In this document: positions 52,805-61,768 of the stretch, piece after piece | How positions within the stretch are numbered: position 1 is the stretch's first letter | Layout: every line of letters begins with the position of its first letter | Assembly: GCF_003412465.1 (NCBI RefSeq) | Contig: NZ_QTJV01000001.1 | Coordinates: 744,001-808,000 of the forward strand | DNA: 64,000 bases | Reading direction: 5' to 3' | From: Chitinophaga silvisoli | GTDB lineage: Bacteria > Bacteroidota > Bacteroidia > Chitinophagales > Chitinophagaceae | Program-made: the position numbers and the translations under genes | The notes under the pieces: model-generated | The model's database searches: none | Told to the model about the DNA's origin: nothing | Seen by the model: the letters and a program-made list of their open reading frames with translations, nothing else

Positions 52805-55054
52805 ATGTTATATAGACTATTGTTATCCTGTTTGTTAGTTTTATCTTTTGCCGCCAATGCCCAGTTGGTGTGGAAGTCCCAGAGCCGGCATGCCGGGGAA
52901 TCCATGCCTTGCGGTGGCGGAGATATTGGTTTGAATGTGTGGGTGGAGAAGGGCGATCTCCTGTTTTATCTGTCACGTAGCGGCACCTTTGATGAGAATA
53001 ATGCGATGTTAAAGTTGGGACGGGTACGCATTCGGGTAGAAGGGCATCCTTTTGACAAAGGGGATTTCCGGCAGGAACTGCATTTACAGGATGGGAGCGT
53101 GATTGTAAGTGGGGGTGGGGTACGTTTTGTATTGTGGGTGGATGTATTTCATCCCCTGGTGCATGTGAGTATGGAGAGTAAGACAGCGGTGCGGATGAGT
53201 GCTGTATATGAAACCTGGAGATATGAGGATCATGTGATCACGGATCCGGTGGAGTGCAGGGCAAATTCATATAAGGTCTTGCAGGATTTCCCCCTGCTTA
53301 CTTATAAGGATGCTGTATCTTTTGTAGGGGACGGAGTGGTTTTTTACCATCGCAACAGGGCAGATATAGAGGATATCTTTGATTATACGGTGAGAATGGA
53401 AGGCATGTCTTCCGTGAAGGACCAGTTATATAATCCTATCCGCCATAATACTTTTGGCGGTGCGATGGTAGGAAAGGGAATGATAGCTGGAGGAAATACG
53501 GAGGGGCAGTATGCTGATACAAAATACCGTGGCTGGGAGTTGAAAACGGCTAAGCCGGAAAAGTCACAGGAGATTATAATTGGACTGCATGTAGCACAGA
53601 CAAGTACACTGGAGGAATGGGAGAATGGGCTGGGGGCTTTGGTAAAAATCCCGGCGCATACACCGAAGCCGGTATCGGTTGAATTATCGGCTGATCCTTC
53701 AGCAGCGCGGCGGCGCAGCATTCAATGGTGGAAGCAATTCCGGGAGCGTAGTTATGTTCGCTGTGATTCCCTGGGCGCTAACTACGAACTATTCCGATAT
53801 CAGCTCGCCTGCAATGCATATGGAGAATGGCCCACAAAATTTAATGGTGGCTTATTCACTTTTGATCCCTGCTATGTAGATAGTACAAAACATTTCTCAC
53901 CTGATTTCAGGGCATGGGGTGGGGGTACGATGACTGCGCAAAACCAGCGGCTCGTGTACTATCCTATGTTGAAAAATGGAGATGGGGATATGCTGAAAGG
54001 ACAATTTGATTTTTATCTGCGTATGCTGCATAATGCATCATTGCGGAGCCGGGTCTACTGGAATCATGGAGGTGCCTGCTTTACGGAGCAGATAGAAAAT
54101 TTTGGTCTGCCGAATATCACGGAATATCATCCTAAACGCCCTGCAGGTACTGATCCTGGTGTAGAGTACAATAAGTGGCTGGAATATGAATGGGAAACGG
54201 TATTTGAGTTTTGCCTGATGATGTTGGATCAGCAGCGATATGGGGGGGGGAGTATTCAGCAGTATCTTCCATTTATAGATAGTTGCCTGTCTTTTTATGA
54301 GGCGCATTATCATCAGTTTGATGCCCGGGGGCATTATATTTTTTATCCTACGTCGGCTGCAGAGACCTATAAGCTGACGTATAATTCCACGACTGTGATT
54401 GCAGCTATGCAGACGATTTTGCAAAGGCTCAAACAGGTAACTGCTAATCCACGATGGGATACTATGCTTGCACATCTACCGCCTGTTCCGCTAGGCGAAT
54501 ACGAAGGTCATACTACCATCTTACCCGCAGAGAAATGGGAGCGTATCCAAAACAGGGAAACGCCACAACTGTATCCTGTATTTCCCTGGGGGATTTATGG
54601 CATTGGCAAACCGGGGCTGGATACTGCTATCAATACCTACAAATACGATCCACAAGCTGTGGCGCAATGGGATTATGTGGGTTGGAAACAGTATTCCATC
54701 TTTGCTGCCAGGCTTGGGCTGACAGCAGATGCCGCGAGATTAAGTGTACTGAAATTCAAAGATGGGCCTCATCGTTTTCCTGCATTCTGGGGACCTGGTT
54801 TTGACTGGACACCGGACCACAACTGGGGTGGATCGGCTATGGTAGGGGTACAGGAAATGCTGTTACAAACGGATGACCGAAAGATCTATTTACTGCCTGC
54901 ATGGCCTGCAAACTGGGATGTCTCCTTCAAATTGCATGCACCTTATGAAACGACAGTGGAGGGGGTGGTAAAGGGAGGAAAATTGATTTCCCTGAAAGTG
55001 CATCCTGCAGCAAGGGCAAAAGACGTGATATATCCAAACCGGGGTGGCATATGA
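52805..55054 (+). CDS. Secreted DUF5703 / GH95-like glycoside hydrolase-type protein
   Basis: A 749-aa exported protein with signal peptide MLYRLLLSCLLVLSFAANAQ from the ATG at 52805 (the frame opens 16 codons earlier). The N-terminal part (ESMPCGGGDIGLNVWVEKGDLLFYLSRSGTFDENN) is the DUF5703 signature. The rest is an (alpha/alpha)6-toroid-like catalytic region with WNHGGACFTEQIENFG, SAAETYKLTYNSTT and PAFWGPGFDWTPDHNWGG. It resembles family 95 fucosidase-like enzymes. Catalytic residues cannot be assigned with certainty. It is followed 25 bases later by the GH13 amylase gene. Confidence 0.75.
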   Translation: MLYRLLLSCLLVLSFAANAQLVWKSQSRHAGESMPCGGGDIGLNVWVEKGDLLFYLSRSGTFDENNAMLKLGRVRIRVEGHPFDKGDFRQELHLQDGSVIVSGGGVRFVLWVDVFHPLVHVSMESKTAVRMSAVYETWRYEDHVITDPVECRANSYKVLQDFPLLTYKDAVSFVGDGVVFYHRNRADIEDIFDYTVRMEGMSSVKDQLYNPIRHNTFGGAMVGKGMIAGGNTEGQYADTKYRGWELKTAKPEKSQEIIIGLHVAQTSTLEEWENGLGALVKIPAHTPKPVSVELSADPSAARRRSIQWWKQFRERSYVRCDSLGANYELFRYQLACNAYGEWPTKFNGGLFTFDPCYVDSTKHFSPDFRAWGGGTMTAQNQRLVYYPMLKNGDGDMLKGQFDFYLRMLHNASLRSRVYWNHGGACFTEQIENFGLPNITEYHPKRPAGTDPGVEYNKWLEYEWETVFEFCLMMLDQQRYGGGSIQQYLPFIDSCLSFYEAHYHQFDARGHYIFYPTSAAETYKLTYNSTTVIAAMQTILQRLKQVTANPRWDTMLAHLPPVPLGEYEGHTTILPAEKWERIQNRETPQLYPVFPWGIYGIGKPGLDTAINTYKYDPQAVAQWDYVGWKQYSIFAARLGLTADAARLSVLKFKDGPHRFPAFWGPGFDWTPDHNWGGSAMVGVQEMLLQTDDRKIYLLPAWPANWDVSFKLHAPYETTVEGVVKGGKLISLKVHPAARAKDVIYPNRGGI

Positions 55055-55079
55055 TTTGATTTAACTCAGTTATCCCCAA

Positions 55080-56579
55080 ATGGATAGCACTGATATGCAA
55101 AACGGTACCATGATCCAGTATTTCCACTGGTATACTCCCGCAGATGGCAGTTTATGGAATGAAGTGAAGAAGAATGCCAAAGCCCTGGCAGCGATGGGCA
55201 TCAATGCCGTATGGCTACCCCCGGCTTATAAAGGGGCAGATGGCCCGAATAGCCATGGCTATGATGTTTACGATATGTACGACCTGGGTGAGTTTGATCA
55301 GAAAGGCTCTGTGCGCACCCGATTCGGTACAAAAGACGAATACCTGGCGGCTGCAAAAGCTATTAAGGAGGCAGGTATGCAGCTTTACGTGGATGTGGTG
55401 GCCAATCACCTGATAGGGGCCGATGAAACGGAGAAAATCACCGTACGCAAAGTAGACCCGGAAAATAGGAATGAGTTCATTTCAGAGCCATATGAGATAG
55501 AGGCTTACACTAAATTCACCTTTCCCGGCAGGAAAGGGAAATATTCACAGTTTGTATGGGATCACCGTTGTTTTACGGGTATTGACTACGCGGCGGATAC
55601 GCAGGAGACGGGAATCTTTACCATCCAGAACGAATATGGCGAAGGATGGGAAGAAGTGGTGGATGATGAAAAAGGCAATTTCGATTACCTGATGGGGGCG
55701 GATGTGGAATTCAGGAACCCTGAAGTGAGAGAGGAGTTCAGAAGATGGGGAGAATGGTATTATAATACGGTGAAATTTGATGGTTTCAGACTGGATGCGG
55801 TGAAGCATATTACGCCTCATTTTTTCAGGGAATGGCTGGAGCATATGCGGGCGCATACAGGCCGTGAAATGTTTGCAGTAGGGGAGTATTGGGCACCCGG
55901 ACAGTTAGATTTGTTACTGAAATATATAGATGCGACAGAGGGAAAGATGTCATTGTTTGATTCTTCGCTTCATCATAACCTCCATAGCGCGTCAAAAGGT
56001 GGAAAGGACTATGACCTGAGTAAGATTCTGGACGATACTCTGGTATCCGCTAAGCCTTTCCTGGCAGTGACGGTAGCCGGGAATCATGATACGCAGCCTT
56101 TGCAGGCCCTGGAGGCACCGCTGGATGACTGGTTTAAGCCGCTGGCTTATGCATTGATCCTGCTGAGGGAACATGGGTATCCATGCGTGTTTTATGCAGA
56201 TTTATATGGAGCGGAATACACGGATAAGGATAGGGAAGGGAATGACTGTCATATCCTGATTGCGCCTGTTTTAGGGCTGGATAAATTGATTTCAGCACGG
56301 GATAAGTATGCTTATGGCGTGCAGCGGGATTATTTCGATCATCCGAATTGTGTTGGCTGGACCCGGGAAGGAGATGAGGACCATGCAGGTTCCGGATGTG
56401 CGGTGGTAATGAGTAATGGAGAGGAGGGGAATAAGCATATGGAGATCGGGAAGCGGCATGCGGGGAAAAAGTTCAGGGATATAACGGGGAGCAGGGAGGA
56501 AGAGATTACGGTGAATGAAGAGGGCTGGGCGGAGTTTACGTGTGGGGCGGGGTCTGTGGCGGTGTGGGCGGAAGCTTGA
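55080..56579 (+). CDS. Cytoplasmic alpha-amylase, GH13 (subfamily 5 type)
   Basis: A 499-aa enzyme without signal peptide. The start NGTMIQYFHWYTPADGSLWNEVKKNAKALAAMGI is typical of the bacterial liquefying alpha-amylase subgroup. Catalytic residues: Asp239 in GFRLDAVKHI (nucleophile), Glu269 in VGEYWAPG (acid/base) and Asp337 in GNHDTQP. Region VVANHLIGADE is conserved region I. It hydrolyses internal alpha-1,4 bonds of maltodextrins, probably in the cytoplasm. Possibly co-transcribed with the DUF5703 gene just upstream. Confidence 0.93.
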   Translation: MDSTDMQNGTMIQYFHWYTPADGSLWNEVKKNAKALAAMGINAVWLPPAYKGADGPNSHGYDVYDMYDLGEFDQKGSVRTRFGTKDEYLAAAKAIKEAGMQLYVDVVANHLIGADETEKITVRKVDPENRNEFISEPYEIEAYTKFTFPGRKGKYSQFVWDHRCFTGIDYAADTQETGIFTIQNEYGEGWEEVVDDEKGNFDYLMGADVEFRNPEVREEFRRWGEWYYNTVKFDGFRLDAVKHITPHFFREWLEHMRAHTGREMFAVGEYWAPGQLDLLLKYIDATEGKMSLFDSSLHHNLHSASKGGKDYDLSKILDDTLVSAKPFLAVTVAGNHDTQPLQALEAPLDDWFKPLAYALILLREHGYPCVFYADLYGAEYTDKDREGNDCHILIAPVLGLDKLISARDKYAYGVQRDYFDHPNCVGWTREGDEDHAGSGCAVVMSNGEEGNKHMEIGKRHAGKKFRDITGSREEEITVNEEGWAEFTCGAGSVAVWAEA

Positions 56580-56612
56580 CGGAGAGCAGTTTTATGGATA
56601 GCTGGTTTTATG

Positions 56613-56654
56613 GATAGAAGGTTTTAGCCCTTGGTTAAAACCTTCTATCTTTAT
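56613..56654 (+). terminator. Terminator after the GH13 amylase gene
   Basis: GATAGAAGGTTTTA (56613-56626) is perfectly complementary to TAAAACCTTCTATC (56636-56649), followed by TTTATG. Just upstream the sequence GTTTTATGGATAG occurs twice in a row. Confidence 0.8.
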
Positions 56655-56672
56655 GCACTCTAAACCTGAATT

Positions 56673-58193
56673 ATGACCAAAATCCTTTGTCTCTCTTTGG
56701 CGCTGTCATGCAGCATACTCAGCCAATTAAAAGCACAGAATAAAGAATTTAAAAATGATGCGCCGGTATCACCCAGCCGGATTCTGAAAATTGATTCTGC
56801 TGTAGTCACCCATCATGAAGTTACTATCAAGGGGCAGCGCGTACCTTACTCTGCTTCAGCCGGCAGTATGCCCATCTGGGATGAAGATGGCCGTCCGGTA
56901 GCAGGAGTGTTCTACACTTATTATGAAAGAGAGGATATCAAGGATAAATCAAACCGCCCGTTGGTGGTCTCTTTCAATGGTGGTCCAGGTACACCTTCTG
57001 TTTGGATGGAAATAGGCTATACCGGTCCCCGTTTGCTCAACATAGATGATGAAGGTTATCCTGTACAGCCTTTTGGTATGCGGGACAATCCCAACTCTAT
57101 CCTGGATGTGGCGGACATTGTATACGTAGATCCGGTAAATACGGGTTATTCCCGTCCTGTGAGCAAGGATGTACCAGGTTCCCGCTTTTATGGCGTGAAT
57201 GCAGATATTAAGTACCTCGCAGAGTGGATCAATACTTTCGTGACCCGCAAAGGTCGCTGGGCATCTCCTAAATTCCTGATCGGGGAGAGCTATGGTACCA
57301 CCCGTGTATCCGGTTTAGCGCTGGAGCTGCAGGATGAACAGTGGATGTACCTGAATGGGGTGATCCTGGTATCACCTACTGACCTGGGTATTGAACGGAG
57401 TGGCCCGCTGGATCAGGCACTGAGTCTGCCTTACTATGCAGCTACTGCCTGGTATCACAAAAAACTTCCTGCTGATCTGCAGTCAAAAGACCTGAATGAT
57501 GTATTGCCGGAAGTAGAAAACTTTACCATCAACGAACTGGTACCTGCTATTTCCAAAGGAGGTTCCCTGGACGATGCGCAGCGCAAGGCACTGGCTCAAC
57601 GTATGAGCCGCTACAGTGGTTTATCTGCACAGGTGTATTTAGAAAATAACCTCGTGGTTCCTTATAATTTATTCTGGAAAGAACTGCTGCGCGATCAGGG
57701 TTATACAATTGGTCGCCTGGATTCAAGATATAAAGGGCTGGATAAGCAAACTGCTGGTAACAGGCCTGATTATAATGCGGAACTGACTGCATGGTTACAG
57801 GCTTTTACTCCGGCGATCAACATTTACCTGCGTGATGAATTGGAATATAAAACTGACCTGAAGTATAACATGTTCGGACAGGTATGGCCATGGGATAGTC
57901 AGAATAACAAGACTGGTGAAAACCTGCGCCAGGCTATTGCACAGAACCCGTTCCTGCACCTGCTGGTACAATCCGGTTACTATGATGGTGCCTGTGATTA
58001 CTTCAATGCAAAGTATAGCATCTGGCAAATGGATCCGGGTGGTAAGCTGAAAAGCCGCATCAAATGGGAAGGTTACAGAAGTGGTCATATGATGTACCTG
58101 CGCAAGGATGATCTGGCTACTGCGACTGAGAACCTGAGGAAGTTTATTAAAGAGGCGACACCTGCCAAGGGTACGCCGGCGAAATATGAATAA
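56673..58193 (+). CDS. Secreted S10-family serine carboxypeptidase
   Basis: A 506-aa exported peptidase; signal peptide MTKILCLSLALSCSILSQLKAQ. The oxyanion segment SFNGGPGTPSVWMEIGYTGP and the nucleophile Ser206 in IGESYGTTR are family S10 marks. Asp438 in GYYDGACDY and His472 in SGHMMYL complete the triad. It would remove C-terminal residues from peptides in the periplasm. Monocistronic; an inverted-repeat element fills most of the 134-base gap after it. Confidence 0.92.
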   Translation: MTKILCLSLALSCSILSQLKAQNKEFKNDAPVSPSRILKIDSAVVTHHEVTIKGQRVPYSASAGSMPIWDEDGRPVAGVFYTYYEREDIKDKSNRPLVVSFNGGPGTPSVWMEIGYTGPRLLNIDDEGYPVQPFGMRDNPNSILDVADIVYVDPVNTGYSRPVSKDVPGSRFYGVNADIKYLAEWINTFVTRKGRWASPKFLIGESYGTTRVSGLALELQDEQWMYLNGVILVSPTDLGIERSGPLDQALSLPYYAATAWYHKKLPADLQSKDLNDVLPEVENFTINELVPAISKGGSLDDAQRKALAQRMSRYSGLSAQVYLENNLVVPYNLFWKELLRDQGYTIGRLDSRYKGLDKQTAGNRPDYNAELTAWLQAFTPAINIYLRDELEYKTDLKYNMFGQVWPWDSQNNKTGENLRQAIAQNPFLHLLVQSGYYDGACDYFNAKYSIWQMDPGGKLKSRIKWEGYRSGHMMYLRKDDLATATENLRKFIKEATPAKGTPAKYE

Positions 58194-58201
58194 AATTGCA
58201 G

Positions 58202-58311
58202 GAGGTTGTCTTACAGGTAAAATGCTGCCTGGTTTTATCCGGGTACCTGATGTAAGGAAATGCTGAATAGACGAATTCCGGTAACTTCAGTTTTACTTTT
58301 AAGATAACCTC
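58202..58311. repeat. Intergenic inverted repeat, 21-bp arms, 68-nt centre
   Basis: The arms (58202-58222 and 58291-58311) match at 18 of 21 positions. The right arm read in reverse complement begins GAGGTTATCTTAAAAGTAA, very close to the arms of 40907-41022. The centre is also exactly 68 nt. It lies between the S10 peptidase and the crp-like gene on the same strand and ends 16 bases before that start codon. Confidence 0.6.
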
Positions 58312-58327
58312 TTCTTTTTATAGCACT

Positions 58328-58897
58328 ATGGAAAGACTGCTACAACATGTACAACGCTATGTAGAATTGGACAGCGAAGAACAGGAGCTGTTGCTTGCCT
58401 GCATGCGGTATGAAGAAGTGCAAAAGAAATCACATTTGCTGAAACAGGGAAAGATCTGTACGGCAAGATATTTTGTGACGAAGGGATTGTTGCGCCAGTA
58501 TATCATCGGTGAAAACGGGGCAGAGCAGATTACGCATTTTGCACTGGAAAACTGGTGGATAGCGGATTATGATAGTCTGGACAGGCAGCAACCTTCGGAG
58601 TTCTCTATCCAGGCAGTAGAGCCATCCGAATTGCTGGTGCTGGACAAAAGTATGGAGGAAGAATTGTTTCGGAGGGTGCCGAAAATGGAGCGCTATTTCA
58701 GGCTGGTATTACAGCGGTCTTACGCCGCATCGATGATGCGGATCAAGTATATTTTTACTACGAGTGGTGAAGAACGATATAATCATTTTAATAGTTTGTT
58801 TCCTGAATTTATACAGCGGATTCCTCAATATATGTTAGCTTCTTACCTGGGTTTCAGTGCTGAGTTTCTAAGTAAAATAAGGGCTAAGAAATCTTGA
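58328..58897 (+). CDS. Crp/Fnr-family regulator
   Basis: A 189-aa regulator with a cNMP-binding-like beta-roll (KKSHLLKQGKICTARYFVTKGLLRQYI) and a complete C-terminal helix-turn-helix (QYMLASYLGFSAEFLSKIRAKKS). The 66-base-distant downstream gene encodes an AhpD-like protein, a pairing often seen in Bacteroidota where the regulator controls the partner. The stop codon lies inside a perfect 24-bp palindrome. Effector unknown. Confidence 0.85.
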   Translation: MERLLQHVQRYVELDSEEQELLLACMRYEEVQKKSHLLKQGKICTARYFVTKGLLRQYIIGENGAEQITHFALENWWIADYDSLDRQQPSEFSIQAVEPSELLVLDKSMEEELFRRVPKMERYFRLVLQRSYAASMMRIKYIFTTSGEERYNHFNSLFPEFIQRIPQYMLASYLGFSAEFLSKIRAKKS

Positions 58898-58912
58898 ACT
58901 AGTTCAAGATTT
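58889..58912. promoter_or_regulatory. Perfect 24-bp palindrome at the end of the crp-like gene
   Basis: AAATCTTGAACT followed directly by its reverse complement, with no loop, so a DNA site is more likely than an RNA hairpin. It lies 50 bases before the AhpD-like start. CAACTTTG at 58931-58938 resembles a -7 element, which would place the palindrome over the -33 region. Confidence 0.6.
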
Positions 58913-58962
58913 TCAGGGGTAATTCTGTTGCAACTTTGTGTCAACAACAAAAACACAAAGAC

Positions 58963-59400
58963 ATGCAAAACAGAATTAACCTTGGACAGGTAGAACCCGA
59001 AGCGTATAAAGTAATGATGGCGTTTGAGAAGTACGTACATGGTACCAGACTGACCCCTATTCAACGTGAATTAATTAAAATCAGGGCTTCACAGATCAAT
59101 GGTTGTGCATATTGCCTGGATATGCATACAAAAGATGCACGTAAGCTGGGCGAGACAGAGCAAAGGATTTATACTTTGTCTGCCTGGAGAGAAACGCCAT
59201 TCTTTACAGCAGAAGAAAGAGCGATACTGGCGCTGGTAGAAGAGGTAACGGAGATCAGCAAAGGGCATGTGAAGGATGAGACGTATGCAGCGGCAGCGAA
59301 GGTATTGGATGAACAGACGATTGCGCAGGTGATTATGGCAACGATTGTGATCAATAGCTGGAACCGGATTGGGATTTCTACGAATATGCAGCCGGAATAG
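58963..59400 (+). CDS. AhpD-like / carboxymuconolactone decarboxylase-family protein
   Basis: A 145-aa protein from the ATG at 58963 (MQNRINLGQVEPEAYKVMMA). The redox motif Cys48-Ala-Tyr-Cys51 with His55 (GCAYCLDMH) is the active site of the AhpD/CMD fold, and the run ELIKIRASQINGCAYCLDMHTKDA is highly typical. Probably a peroxidase or disulfide reductase acting on organic peroxides. Probably controlled by the crp-like gene just upstream. Confidence 0.9.
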   Translation: MQNRINLGQVEPEAYKVMMAFEKYVHGTRLTPIQRELIKIRASQINGCAYCLDMHTKDARKLGETEQRIYTLSAWRETPFFTAEERAILALVEEVTEISKGHVKDETYAAAAKVLDEQTIAQVIMATIVINSWNRIGISTNMQPE

Positions 59401-59470
59401 CATATACTGAATTCGTATGAGTAAAAAAATGTGACAGGGAGCTACAGCCAGCTATTCAGGCAGGATAGGA

Positions 59471-59518
59471 AAGAGGAAATATCAAAAGTAATCTGAAGGG
59501 CTTTTGATATTTCCTCTT
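59471..59518. terminator. Bidirectional terminator between AhpD-like and S9 peptidase genes
   Basis: AAGAGGAAATATCAAAAG (59471-59488) pairs perfectly with CTTTTGATATTTCCTCTT (59501-59518) around a 12-nt loop. The arm GAGGAAATATCAAAAGTAA loosely resembles the intergenic repeat family. Confidence 0.88.
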
Positions 59519-59522
59519 TTAT

Positions 59523-61613
59523 TTATTTCCCGAGTTGCCGGATCAAGAATTCAGCGGCAGCTTTATTTACTTTGAGTTCATTGCTATATTTCATCCAGTG
59601 ATGTGTATCATCAGGAATACTCAGCGTTTCATAATTCACGCCTTTTTTTTCCAGGCGATTGATCAGGTCTATGCTTTGGTTAAAATTTACATTCCTGTCA
59701 TCATCGGCATGAATTAATAACACCGGCGAAGTCCATGTATCAACATAGGCTACGGGAGAGGAGAGAAGGGCGACTTTCTCTGCAGTATCAGCGTCTGGTG
59801 CAGGGGGTGTAGCAGGCGGCGCAGCAAATTGTGACCGGTTATGTACTCCATGAATATCTACTCCTGCAGCAAATAAGCGGGAGTCTCTGCCCAGTGCATG
59901 TGCGGTCAGGAATCCGCCATAGGAACCACCATAAATACCAATTCGCTTTGGATCTACCTGTGATTGTGCAGCGAGCCATTCGCCTGCTGCTTTTACATCC
60001 TGGTATTCTGAGGCACCCAATACACCTGCATTGGCAGGTTTGTGAAACTCATAGCCATAGCCGATACCCAGGCGGTAATTGATAGCCAGTACAATGAAAC
60101 CGTTATCTACGAGGTATTGATTTAAAGCGTAGTCAATAGAATAATAATCCATCCAGTGCCAGCCTAAGACCATCTGGCGTTGTGGGCCGCCATGTACATA
60201 AACGATGGCAGGTTTTTTAGCAGGGCCGCCGGCAGGTTGGTATAATTGAGCATGAACGGGTGTACCATCCGGTGCTTTGAAGATGACCTGGGTAGGGGTG
60301 ATTAATTTAGCGGCAGGGAAATCTTTAGGCAGGAGAGATGCGCTGATCAGCGAAGGCTTTCCTTTTCCAAAAGGCATCTTTGCTGTGAGCAGAGGCTGCT
60401 GGGCGGTAGCCGTGAATAGGATGATGTTTTGACCATCACCGGTCACCACCGGGTAAGTTTCGATGCCATCACCGGTGGTCAGCATTTCCATGGCTGCTTT
60501 GTCAACAGGAACGCGGGCAATATGTCGCCTGTCAATATCCTGTGGAGAGGGGCCGTTATTGGCGCTGAACACCAGCCATTTTTTATCGGCAGTGAGTGAG
60601 ATCTGTTCACACATAAAATTGCCTGGTGTGAGCAGTAATGGTGTACCGCCTTTACCTGGTATGGAGTAGAGGTGTGGCCATCCATCGTGATAAGAAAGAA
60701 AGGTTACACTGTTGTTAGCACCCCAGTGCAGGTTTGTAGCACCATCAGTTGTAGGGATAGAGCCACTTAATGTGGCTGGTGCTTTCCACAGTAATGTAGA
60801 ATTGCCCTCGCTGATGTTTGCTACTCTTATTTCCCAGGGTTTATGGCGGCGGGCGAGAATAGAATCCGGTGCTCCGCCTGTACCGGGTGTACGGACAAAG
60901 GCGATCTGTGTTCCATCTGGCGACCAGCGGGGAGAATTATCCTGTGCGAAACCCGGGGAAATCCACTGGATAGGTGCGGTAGCACTGGTATATACACCAA
61001 TGAAGCTATGCCCGTTGCGATCGGATACAAAAGCGATTTTGCTACCATCGGGCGACCATTCCAGGGAGCTGCTGTTGCCTTTGATACTGAATAGTACGCG
61101 GGGGGGAGCGGAGCCATCGATAGCGATGATGTAGGCCTGACCGCCTTTGATAAAGGCGACGCTATCGCCATGTGGGGATACAGCTGGATAATCTCCTTCG
61201 GACAATACTTTGGCAGTGCCGCCTTCAAAGGGAACGGACCAGATTTCAGTTTTAGGAGGGATGGGGTCGTGTGTGGGGTTGACGGGGGTAAAACCGTCTT
61301 TGCCGCTATGATCGCCGCCCCGGGTATACACGACCCATTTACCGTTGTCGGATATGGAAAGGCTGGTGATTTCCTGTCCATCATCCTGTGTATAATTACT
61401 GAGTTTGCGGGGAGAGAAATCGGGTCCGGTGGCCACATAAACGTTTCTTTTTCCCTGTTCGTTCACTGCCCATGCTACTTTAGATCCCTGTGCGGCAGGG
61501 GTGAGTTCAGAAGGGAATGGATAACCGGTGATGGCTTCCATGGAGTAATGCTGGCCATAGGTCATGGAGGCGAAGCATAGATAAAAAGCTGTTAGTAAAG
61601 ATGGTTTGCGCAT
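59523..61613 (-). CDS. Secreted S9 peptidase (dipeptidyl peptidase/acylaminoacyl type)
   Basis: A 696-aa exported peptidase; signal peptide MRKPSLLTAFYLCFASMTYGQ. The N-terminal two-thirds is a TolB/PD40-type beta-propeller (SLEWSPDGSKIAFVSD, SPRWSPDGTQIAFV). The alpha/beta-hydrolase has Ser564 in YGGSYGGF, Asp639 in HADDDRNVNF and His671 in DDTHHW. VHGGPQRQ supplies the oxyanion region. Periplasmic peptide degradation. A distinct protein from the S9 peptidase at 16641. Confidence 0.9.
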   Translation of the reverse strand: MRKPSLLTAFYLCFASMTYGQHYSMEAITGYPFPSELTPAAQGSKVAWAVNEQGKRNVYVATGPDFSPRKLSNYTQDDGQEITSLSISDNGKWVVYTRGGDHSGKDGFTPVNPTHDPIPPKTEIWSVPFEGGTAKVLSEGDYPAVSPHGDSVAFIKGGQAYIIAIDGSAPPRVLFSIKGNSSSLEWSPDGSKIAFVSDRNGHSFIGVYTSATAPIQWISPGFAQDNSPRWSPDGTQIAFVRTPGTGGAPDSILARRHKPWEIRVANISEGNSTLLWKAPATLSGSIPTTDGATNLHWGANNSVTFLSYHDGWPHLYSIPGKGGTPLLLTPGNFMCEQISLTADKKWLVFSANNGPSPQDIDRRHIARVPVDKAAMEMLTTGDGIETYPVVTGDGQNIILFTATAQQPLLTAKMPFGKGKPSLISASLLPKDFPAAKLITPTQVIFKAPDGTPVHAQLYQPAGGPAKKPAIVYVHGGPQRQMVLGWHWMDYYSIDYALNQYLVDNGFIVLAINYRLGIGYGYEFHKPANAGVLGASEYQDVKAAGEWLAAQSQVDPKRIGIYGGSYGGFLTAHALGRDSRLFAAGVDIHGVHNRSQFAAPPATPPAPDADTAEKVALLSSPVAYVDTWTSPVLLIHADDDRNVNFNQSIDLINRLEKKGVNYETLSIPDDTHHWMKYSNELKVNKAAAEFLIRQLGK

Positions 61614-61685
61614 GCATTATCTGGTTTACAATGGTGGGAAGGATGGTGGTGGGGCTAAGATAATGTCAATTTTTAAAAAATGCAG

Positions 61686-61724
61686 CTAAACATCGCTGAC
61701 GCGTGAACCATCAGCGATGTTTAG
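61686..61724 (-). terminator. Terminator after the response-regulator gene
   Basis: CTAAACATCGCTGA (61686-61699) pairs perfectly with TCAGCGATGTTTAG (61711-61724). On the minus strand it is followed by CTGCATTTTTT. Confidence 0.75.
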
Positions 61725-61768
61725 TTGTGGACCTGCATTAGATTAAGCAAAAACCAATTTCTGTGGAA

